Positions 58,124 through 64,000 of a stretch of 64,000 nt of DNA are shown one piece after another. A model generated the notes under the pieces. It did no database searches. It had not been told where the DNA came from and saw only the letters and a list, made by a program, of their open reading frames with translations. A program made the translations under genes and the position numbers. Source of the DNA: Pusillibacter faecalis (lineage in GTDB: Bacteria > Bacillota > Clostridia > Oscillospirales > Oscillospiraceae); the NCBI RefSeq assembly GCF_018408705.1, contig NZ_AP023420.1, forward strand, positions 806,001 to 870,000, given 5' to 3'. The stretch's first letter is position 1. Each line of letters opens with the position of its first letter.

Positions 58124-59176
58124 TTAACTTGGATCAGAAGTACCATCCTGCTTTTCCGTCTCTGTCTTAGCCGTTTTTACCAACTGTTTGATGGTCTTCA
58201 GATATTCTTCCTCCACAGGGGAAAGAGTTTGTGCCTGATAGCGTTTATATTCCGCTTTTGCTTTTTCCATCGCCTGTGCATGACTGATTTTCCCTGCATG
58301 GGTCAGCACTTCTTCACCGGTCGCCCGAAGAATATTGTCCAGCTGCTCCACATAATCGCTCATATACATGGGCCGGTGGCGGATGGCCTGCACCTCGGCA
58401 AAGTCAAAATAACCGGATACCATTTGATTCAGAACCCGAAGTTCTTCCTCCGTCAGATAATTCTTGGCAATCCCAATATCTTTTGCCGTGGGGAAATCGC
58501 CGGAAAAGGTGGTAAGCCCCATAAACGGCTTATCCGCATCGGCCCGCTCATAGATCACTTCTGCAGCCGTATGTCCGTGCGCCGCATAATGGAGCTTATT
58601 CTGCACCATTTTGAAAAACGCAACAGATTCCGCACTTCTGGGGTTATAGTCCACGCTGGTGGCGTACAAGTCCAACACCTGACGATACATGACTTTTTCC
58701 GAAGAACGAATGTCCCGAATCCGTTCCAGCAGTTCGCGCCAATAGTTGCCACCGCCCAAATTTTTTAGGCGCTCATCGTCCATCGTGAAGCCCTTGATCA
58801 TATATTCTTTCAGGCGCTCCGTGGCCCACCGGCGAAACTGGGTGGCAATCAAGGATTTTACTCTGTACCCTAAAGAAATGATCATGTCCAGATTATAGAA
58901 AGGCAGCTCTCTGGATACTTGCCGGTTACCTTCCATTCGAACCTGTCGGAATTTCCGACAGGTTGAAGTCTCATCCAGTTCGCCTTCTTCATAGATGTGG
59001 CCGATATGCTCGACAATGTTGCTCCTGGACGTATGGAACAACTCCGCCATCTGCTGCTGCGTTAGCCAAACGGTTTCGTCCACAAACCGGCATTCTACCT
59101 TTGTGAGTCCATCTTCCGCCTGATAAATTACAATCTCACCCTGGCCCTGATCTGGTCTATTTTTGTCTTCCGCCAT
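58124..59176 (-). CDS. rhuM: RhuM family protein
   Basis: A 350-residue protein of the virulence RhuM family: an N-terminal ORF6N-like region (VWLTQQQMAELFHTSRSNIVEHIGHIY) and the hallmark FYNLDMIISLGYRVKSLIATQFRRWATERL plus GLTTFSGDFPTAKDIGIAKNYL. RhuM is common as cargo on mobile elements and pathogenicity islands. Its biochemical role is not established; a DNA-binding or defence role is possible. It starts at ATG 59176 and lies 48 bp from the recombinase gene on the same strand. Confidence 0.88.
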   Translation of the reverse strand: MAEDKNRPDQGQGEIVIYQAEDGLTKVECRFVDETVWLTQQQMAELFHTSRSNIVEHIGHIYEEGELDETSTCRKFRQVRMEGNRQVSRELPFYNLDMIISLGYRVKSLIATQFRRWATERLKEYMIKGFTMDDERLKNLGGGNYWRELLERIRDIRSSEKVMYRQVLDLYATSVDYNPRSAESVAFFKMVQNKLHYAAHGHTAAEVIYERADADKPFMGLTTFSGDFPTAKDIGIAKNYLTEEELRVLNQMVSGYFDFAEVQAIRHRPMYMSDYVEQLDNILRATGEEVLTHAGKISHAQAMEKAKAEYKRYQAQTLSPVEEEYLKTIKQLVKTAKTETEKQDGTSDPS

Positions 59177-59275
59177 CTGTTCACGCTCCTATCCGATTAC
59201 ATTTTCTATGTTTCAAGAGAGCGAAGAAAATGGCCGTCGCTCTCTTGTTTGGACTCTTATATCACGTCTATTATA

Positions 59276-59461
59276 TCATGCAGCGATTTTGCCTGCAACT
59301 GCTTCCGGCTTGAAAACAGATTCTTTTTTGCCTGCTGCCGCGCTGTCCTGATCCTCAAGCGGAACCGCCGGAGCAGGCAGGTTCTCAACATCCAACTCCG
59401 AAGCGTACTTCTCAATCAGATTGGCCAGCAGGTCTGCAAAACCGCTCCATTCATCGATCAT
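59276..59461 (-). CDS. Small protein following MobV
   Basis: A 61-residue protein MIDEWSGFADLLANLIEKYA then SELDVENLPAP, acidic and mainly helical. ATG 59461 overlaps the mobV stop by 11 bases. An in-frame start earlier lies inside mobV without a site. Similar small proteins follow mobV in other elements; the function is unknown. Confidence 0.6.
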   Translation of the reverse strand: MIDEWSGFADLLANLIEKYASELDVENLPAPAVPLEDQDSAAAGKKESVFKPEAVAGKIAA

Positions 59462-60431
59462 AGGCAGTTTCCCTTTCTTTTTTATGCGGGTGTTTATAAA
59501 GTTCCAATACTTCTGGCGGTATCTGTTCCAAAATCGCCACGGCACTGTCATAGTCGCGCCGCAGCTTGAAGTCTTCGATTTGCTTCAACGCACTGACTTT
59601 CTGCGCCGATGCAAGAGATTCTTCCAGCTCGGCATTTTTCGTTTTCAGCTTTTTGTTTTCGGATGCTGTTTTCGTGAAGGCTACGCCATATTTCCGCAGC
59701 AGTGTATCCATCTTCTCCACGCTGGGAAGATAGGTGTCCAGAATTTTGCAGATTTCCTCCGCCCGGCTTTTGGCATTGAAAGGATTGATTCCGGTGAGCA
59801 ACTGCCCCAGTTTTTCCTTCTGTTTGGTCAACCTGGTCATCTCCTTGAAGACGCGGGGCGGAATGTGGTCACGCCCGGTCTGGCTGGCACTCTCGCCGCT
59901 CTCCAAATCCGGGAACTTCTTGACCATGTGTTTCCAGAACTCATCCTGCCACCAGGTCAGCTTCTTCTTGTTGCCCAGAATATCTTTGGCGCTGAGCCTA
60001 CCATCTTCCGTCAGCGGGACAAAACAAAGGTGCATATGGGGCGTTTTCTCGTCCATATGCACCACGGCGGATATAATTGTCTCTTTGGACTGATGCTGTT
60101 CCAGAAAGTGCAGAGCTTCCTCGAAAAACACCCGAATTTCCGCCCGTTTCTTTCCCTTAAAGAACTCCGGGCTGGCTGTGAACAGCGTCTCTATCATACG
60201 GATACTGTCCTTCCGGGTACGGCATCCGGCAGCGGCAATCTGCCGTTCCGATTCCGCCCGGTACTTGCCGGGCGGTTTGACCAGATGGAAGTTGTACTTG
60301 CTTCGGCTGGTGTCCACATCGGGATTGCTGGCGTATTTCTCCTTTGTGCGCTCGTTGTGGGCCTCAATATTACCGATCTCAGGCCCCTTGTGCTTTGCGA
60401 ATCGCATAATCGCGTACTGTGCTTTCTCCAT
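59451..60431 (-). CDS. mobV: MobV family relaxase
   Basis: A 326-residue relaxase (Pre/Mob type) that nicks oriT and covalently holds the DNA for transfer. N-terminal HNERTKEKY (motif I with H25), and the metal-binding motif HMDEKTPHMHLCFVPL with H125, H132 and H134, followed by a helical C-terminus rich in Lys and Glu. ATG 60431 is seven bases after GGAGGG. The 60434 gene precedes it by two bases. oriT is expected just upstream in 60653-61090. Confidence 0.92.
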   Translation of the reverse strand: MEKAQYAIMRFAKHKGPEIGNIEAHNERTKEKYASNPDVDTSRSKYNFHLVKPPGKYRAESERQIAAAGCRTRKDSIRMIETLFTASPEFFKGKKRAEIRVFFEEALHFLEQHQSKETIISAVVHMDEKTPHMHLCFVPLTEDGRLSAKDILGNKKKLTWWQDEFWKHMVKKFPDLESGESASQTGRDHIPPRVFKEMTRLTKQKEKLGQLLTGINPFNAKSRAEEICKILDTYLPSVEKMDTLLRKYGVAFTKTASENKKLKTKNAELEESLASAQKVSALKQIEDFKLRRDYDSAVAILEQIPPEVLELYKHPHKKERETAYDR

Positions 60432-60433
60432 AT

Positions 60434-60652
60434 TCAATCCCTCCGTTTCTGCCAGACCAGATCATAGCCCAGCACATCGGCCAGCTCCACGGCCTCCCGA
60501 TACCGCAGCGACCCCCGCTGTAATTTCCCGGAAAGATTGGATACGCTGTCACTCCATCCATATTCGTCATGCAGAAGATCAACGACTTCCTGCATGGTGT
60601 AACCGGCGCGGATAATCTGCGCCTTGATTTCGTTTCGGATATTTGATTTCAA
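60434..60652 (-). CDS. Small helix-turn-helix protein (DUF6471-like)
   Basis: A 72-residue protein starting at TTG 60652, six bases after GGAGG: MKSNIRNEIKAQIIRAGYTM then QEVVDLLHDEYGWSDSVSNLSGKLQRGSLRYREAVELADVLGYDLVW. The pattern is that of short HTH proteins with a final WQKR tail, found beside mobV and transfer genes. Could be a transcriptional regulator of mobilisation. An in-frame ATG at 60679 is possible but lacks a site. Confidence 0.68.
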   Translation of the reverse strand: MKSNIRNEIKAQIIRAGYTMQEVVDLLHDEYGWSDSVSNLSGKLQRGSLRYREAVELADVLGYDLVWQKRRD

Positions 60653-61090
60653 GGTAATCCTCCAAATTTTCTTGCCCATAAAAAGAACCGGCTGCGTTGG
60701 ACAGCGTACCGGCTTCATGGGATGATAAAATTGTTATAGTTGCTGTTTTGCGATAGAAATGCTTCCCCGCGTATCGTTGGTCAATGGCGAAATATTCGAC
60801 TTTGCGGAAATGCGGGGTTTTTCACCGCTCGGATTGTATTGCCACGAAACGGTGCAACCTATACGCCATTCCGTGAGCCGCTCTTTTGTGAACGGTGCGC
60901 GGATAACAGAGAAACATTTCGCTGTTTTGTGCTTGCTTCAAAATATGCCTATAAAATCACTGCGTTTCCTGTCCGTTTTGGTTGTCCCCCAAATGGGCAC
61001 GACCACTTTATCCAGATAAATCGTCTCTACAATATATGAGGTAACAGAGTGAATCGCTGCGTACATACGTACCGGCGACCGGAGCAGGTA
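60653..61090. other. Gene-free stretch, possible oriT region
   Basis: A 438-bp AT-richer interval between the HTH gene and the primase-helicase gene. It contains CCCCGC/GCGGGG arms at about 60768-60818 followed by TTTTT, which could be a terminator or part of oriT, and an inverted repeat starting at 61061. I cannot locate a nick site, so the oriT assignment is only positional. Confidence 0.35.
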
Positions 61091-61122
61091 TCAATCCCGC
61101 CAGTCTTCCGGTACGTACGTAC
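61061..61122. repeat. Inverted GTAC-rich repeat at the primase 3' end
   Basis: GTACATACGTACCGG at 61061-61075 and CCGGTACGTACGTAC at 61108-61122, 14 of 15 positions paired. The right arm lies in the last codons of the primase gene. Confidence 0.6.
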
Positions 61123-62464
61123 ACTGTGAAGCGTCCGTAAACTCGTTTATATGCGGCCTTGCCACTGCCTCAATGCCCATAAAGCCCCACACCCGGCGTC
61201 CTGCCGAATTAGTGATCGTGTTGCAGTGTTCCAGATTGTACTTGCCGCAGGCGGTCACCAACGCATCGCTGAAACTGCGGCGTTTGAGTGCAGTCAGACT
61301 GTTTTCCTCACACCACATCTGGTAAATGCCGTAACAATCCTTTGAACTGATGGATGCATCGGCTTTCAGACGGATATAGCCTTCGGATTCCAGAAAATCA
61401 AACACGTTATTGTTGTCCCGCTTGACGGCCTCCCGGTTCTCTCTGGTGCGCTGGCTCTCGGTGAACTTAAAGTTGTTGGCGACCAGCCGCTGCAATCCCG
61501 CAAAAGCCCAGAGAAAGATGCCCTCGATCTCCGCTTTCATCTTTTCAGCCAGGTCGGGGTCATCCACACGGTCAGCGGGTTTTTCTTTGGTGGTCAGCAC
61601 CAGCTGCCGCCGGTAAAAGCCGTCACTGCGGTCAAAAAGGGCCTGCAAGTCGCCGTTGCTGAACGCCAGCAGCCGGGCGCACATCCAACCCTGATAGCTC
61701 TGTTTGCCCTTGCGTTCCAAATCCATCTTGCCCTGTGCGGTGACGATGGATTTGACGTAGTTGGTCTGCCGCAGGGCCTCCATCCGCATATCATCGTCAA
61801 CGCACAGAAGAATGTGTTCCAGATCAGCGCGGGCGAACCGGTTCTCAGAAATTTTGCCGATACTGCCATCCTTCATGTTGCTGCCGAAGAGGGCAGACAG
61901 CACCGCGCCAATCTGGCTCTTACCCTCGCCGCCGCTGCCCTTAATGACCATCATCCGCTGGCCCTTGTTGCTAGGAATCAGACAATAGCCGATGAACTCC
62001 TGCAAGGTGGGGATGTCCTCCGGGTAGAGCAGCCCATCCAGAAAGGCCAGCCAACGGGTCGGCGTGAGCGCATTGGGATTGTAGGCCACCGGCAGTCGGC
62101 AGCGCACGATCTCCGGCTTACCTTCTGTAAAAGCACCATCCAGAAACAACGTGCCGTTTGCCAGATGGATGCGGTCAGTTTCCGGCGGAAAATCCTCTAC
62201 CAGCGCCGCCAGCTTCATCAGCTCCACAATGTTGCTGATTTTTCGGGGGATGTTGCTGACCGCACAGCAGCGCAGTTCGTCAAAGATTTCGCTGCGTAGG
62301 GGCAGATCATTGGTCACGCGGCCATCGGGCGTGAAAAAAGCCCCGTTCGTGTAGATGATTTTGCGTCTGCTGAGAAAATCATCACAAAACAGGGCTTCAT
62401 TGATACTCTTGCCATCAAACCAGACAGGCTGGTTGACCTCACGCGATTTCTCGTTCTTCGCCAC
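61091..62464 (-). CDS. P4-type phage/plasmid primase-helicase
   Basis: A 457-residue SF3 helicase/primase C-terminal protein. Seen: a D5-N-like region (FIGYCLIPSNKGQRMMVIKGSGGEGKSQIGAVL) with Walker A GSGGEGKSQ near 173, LLCVDDDMRMEAL (Walker B), SIVTAQGKMDLERKGKQSYQG and ARLLAFSNGDLQAL (motif C-like), then a winged helix end. It replicates the circular element. Start is GTG 62464, overlapping the CHC2 gene by 26 bases. Ends at the inverted repeat. Confidence 0.9.
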   Translation of the reverse strand: MAKNEKSREVNQPVWFDGKSINEALFCDDFLSRRKIIYTNGAFFTPDGRVTNDLPLRSEIFDELRCCAVSNIPRKISNIVELMKLAALVEDFPPETDRIHLANGTLFLDGAFTEGKPEIVRCRLPVAYNPNALTPTRWLAFLDGLLYPEDIPTLQEFIGYCLIPSNKGQRMMVIKGSGGEGKSQIGAVLSALFGSNMKDGSIGKISENRFARADLEHILLCVDDDMRMEALRQTNYVKSIVTAQGKMDLERKGKQSYQGWMCARLLAFSNGDLQALFDRSDGFYRRQLVLTTKEKPADRVDDPDLAEKMKAEIEGIFLWAFAGLQRLVANNFKFTESQRTRENREAVKRDNNNVFDFLESEGYIRLKADASISSKDCYGIYQMWCEENSLTALKRRSFSDALVTACGKYNLEHCNTITNSAGRRVWGFMGIEAVARPHINEFTDASQCTYVPEDWRD

Positions 62465-63059
62465 GGTGCTGTCCCTCTTTTTCCAGACGTTTGAGCCGCT
62501 GCTCCAGCGCGGCGATAGTGCCGTCTTTCAGTAACATATCCACCACTTTCACACGCTGCTCCAGTTCTGCAAATATAAGCGCGTCCAACAAATGATTGAC
62601 ATACTCGACCATATGGCACGCCTCCACAAAGCGATCGTCTGGATTGTCCTCTGGCAACTGTGGAGCATACTCGATTTTCCAGCGTTCCAGCAGGTGCAGG
62701 TAGTCGCATAGTACCCGCTGACAGTACATCTCATCGTTGCGGAAGGCCTGCGCCAGCGGATAGGGCTTTTTCAAGGCCATCGCTGCCGGGGGCTTGTCCG
62801 GGTTGATGCCGAAGTCATAGGCCAGCTTCTTTGCGGTCTCGTAGCTGCTCAGACCGAACAGCCGCGCCACAAAGTCAATCACGTCCCCAGTGGCCCCGCA
62901 ACCAAAGCAGTAGAAATAATCCCGGTTCAGCTTCATGCTGGGATGCCGGTCATCGTGGAAGGGGCAGCAGATCATGTCGCCCCGGTTGACCTTGCGACCG
63001 TAGTGCTCGGCGGCCTGCTTCACAGTGACAGCAGATTTTACAGTTTCAAACAGATTCAT
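62439..63059 (-). CDS. CHC2 zinc finger primase-associated protein
   Basis: A 206-residue protein with an N-terminal CHC2 zinc finger: C32-x2-H35 in CCPFHDDRHPSMK and C51-x2-C54 in YCFGCGATGDV. Then a helical region that lacks the TOPRIM domain of full DnaG. It acts with the P4 helicase, the pair forming a split primase. ATG 63059 has GGAGGA eleven bases upstream. Confidence 0.9.
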   Translation of the reverse strand: MNLFETVKSAVTVKQAAEHYGRKVNRGDMICCPFHDDRHPSMKLNRDYFYCFGCGATGDVIDFVARLFGLSSYETAKKLAYDFGINPDKPPAAMALKKPYPLAQAFRNDEMYCQRVLCDYLHLLERWKIEYAPQLPEDNPDDRFVEACHMVEYVNHLLDALIFAELEQRVKVVDMLLKDGTIAALEQRLKRLEKEGQHRGEEREIA

Positions 63060-63147
63060 AGGCTTTGTCCTCCATTATTTATTGACGGTATCTGCCCGTC
63101 TGCCTGAATATACGGGGAAAAAGCCTATAGACCGAAAAATCCGCTAA

Positions 63148-63915
63148 AAGTGCAAGAAACGAAAAAACGCCGCCCTGAAATCTTGCAAAAATGCAAGACC
63201 TCAGAGCGGCGAGACCGATAAGATCAGCACAGAACATTTGCTCCGCATCGCAAAAGTATTTGAAGTCTCCACAGATTTCCTGCTGGGGGAAGTCAACACG
63301 CCTGACCGGACAAATTTTGATATTGAAGAACTGGGCCTGTCGGTGCAGGCTGCGCGGAACCTGTACACAGGAAAAGCCAATGCCGAGATCGTTAACCGCC
63401 TTTTAGAAAGTCCGCGTTTTGCAGAAGTCACCTACATGATTGAGCAATATTTTGACGATACGTTGGCCGCCGGTTTCGCCGGACAGAACCAGATGCTTAC
63501 CACCCTCAGCGCCATGCTGCGCCGGAATGTGAAAACGGATGCCGCAGTGCAGGCGGCCAGAGCTGTCAACCGGCAGAAAGTCCCTGTATATCAGGCAGAC
63601 CTGACGATGATACAGAACACGTTTATGGCGGCGCTGCGGGAAGTGAAGAAAGAGATTGGTAACGATTTTACGGCGGCACAGTCCTTGACCAGGGACATCA
63701 CCCAGCAGATGTTCACCGAACTCACCAAAGGGGCGGATGTTCATACTCCGACCATCACGCCGGAAATGATTTCCGCCGCCGTCACCCAGAGCGCGGCAGG
63801 AATGGACGGCGTGCAAAAGGAAGCGTTGGACAAGTTTGGTCAGGCGCTGACGGAATTTCTCCAATCCACCTTAGACCACGCGCAGGAGAAACAAAATGCC
63901 GACCCGGAGCAATGA
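63148..63915 (+). pseudogene. Xre regulator lacking its 5' end
   Basis: The frame is open from 63148 with no ATG, GTG or TTG that has a ribosome binding site; its earliest TTG is 63238. The first readable residues, GETDKISTEHLLRIAKVFEVSTDFLLGE, are the last two helices of an Xre HTH, so the first helices are gone. The rest (from NTPDRTNFDIEELGLS to the end) is a complete helical C-terminal region of about 200 residues with VVTQAARAV-like runs. The N-terminal loss coincides with the hairpin at 63169-63210. The protein may still be made from TTG 63238 but would not bind DNA as usual. Confidence 0.6.
63169..63210 (-). terminator. Hairpin with T tract at the truncated regulator
   Basis: On the minus strand GCCGCTCTGAGG and CTTGCA arms pair across a TTTT loop, and the hairpin is followed by TTTTTTCGTTTC. 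It is a good terminator for the minus strand. Confidence 0.65.
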
Positions 63916-64000
63916 GCAGCTGTGCAGGCTGGCGCAGGCAGGGGATACGGCTGCCCGTGATATTCTGCTGGAAAACAATCTGGGATTCATCCGAAAAATA
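63896..64000 (+). CDS. RNA polymerase sigma factor, sigma-70 family (partial)
   Basis: The first 35 codons only. MPTRSNEQLCRLAQAGDTAA then RDILLENNLGFIRKI is sigma region 1.2/2.1 as in sporulation- or element-associated sigma factors of Clostridia. ATG 63896 has AGGAG upstream and overlaps the regulator's stop by 20 bases. It runs off the window, so the class cannot be fixed; element-encoded sigma factors near such regulators often control transfer genes. Confidence 0.75.
   Translation, partial: MPTRSNEQLCRLAQAGDTAARDILLENNLGFIRKI

Larger units (their letters stand above)
56384..64000. mobile_element. Integrative mobilizable element, left part
   Basis: The gene set serine recombinase, RhuM, MobV relaxase, small basic proteins, primase-helicase, CHC2 primase, Xre regulator and sigma factor is a typical clostridial integrative mobilizable or conjugative element. 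The recombinase lies at the left end, as usual. The right end and the attachment core are outside the window. No conjugation-pore genes are seen in this part, so it may rely on a helper, or those genes lie further right. Confidence 0.75.

Overview
The window looks like a chromosomal segment of a high-GC gut Clostridium-class bacterium, most likely of the Oscillospiraceae (Flavonifractor/Oscillibacter-like). The evidence is Gram-positive style strong ribosome binding sites with frequent GTG/TTG starts, sigma-A promoters with 16-18 bp spacers, lipoprotein signal peptides ending in a Cys-Gly-Gly type lipobox, an S-layer-homology surface protein, FeoB-associated cysteine-rich mini-proteins, and a MobV/serine-recombinase element of the kind common in Clostridia. 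The genus is an inference; there is no rRNA gene to settle it.

Layout. 1-11.8 kb is ordinary chromosome: a metallo-beta-lactamase-fold fragment, a DUF4349 lipoprotein, an FMN alpha-hydroxy-acid oxidase family enzyme, acyl-ACP thioesterase, RidA, DegV, a TM1266-type regulator heading an SsuABC-like transporter, an EamA protein, a GNAT acetyltransferase, diaminopimelate decarboxylase, a lipoprotein and a VOC protein. 11.8-14.3 kb is a first ferrous iron system (feoA-feoB-FeoB-associated protein) behind a palindromic operator. 14.4-19.7 kb is a complete branched-chain amino acid ABC transporter (livJHMGF) preceded by a promoter, a short Ile/Leu/Val-rich reading frame and a terminator, the arrangement of a leader-peptide attenuator. 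19.7-28 kb holds NiaR, a SUFU-domain protein, a PfoR-like membrane protein behind a perfect 20-bp-arm palindrome, a PPC protein, a dus-arsC-radical SAM group, small Xre regulators, GreA and a LysM-CAP protein with an apparent ACG start. 28.2-33 kb has a possible small RNA and a roughly 1520-codon SLH surface protein cut by one in-frame TAA. 33.4-36.2 kb holds TetR, a TnpV relic, CysK and an IscR-like Rrf2 regulator.

36.4-50.1 kb is a galactose utilisation locus: mglB-mglA-mglC, a YesN/YesM two-component pair with two further binding proteins that lack their own permease (probable sensors), then galK, galT and galM. No galE lies in the window. 50.4-56 kb is an iron island: flavodoxin, a DtxR-like protein without metal ligands, a second feo system (feoA-feoA-feoB-FeoB-associated protein), a DtxR regulator with iron-type ligands, and ferritin. 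A GTTAG-N6-CTAAC palindrome recurs at the iron promoters, including the distant first feo operon, so the two islands probably form one regulon.

56.4 kb to the right edge is a mobile element: large serine recombinase, RhuM, a MobV relaxase with small partners, a P4-type primase-helicase and CHC2 primase, a 5'-truncated Xre gene and the start of a sigma factor. Its right end lies outside the window.
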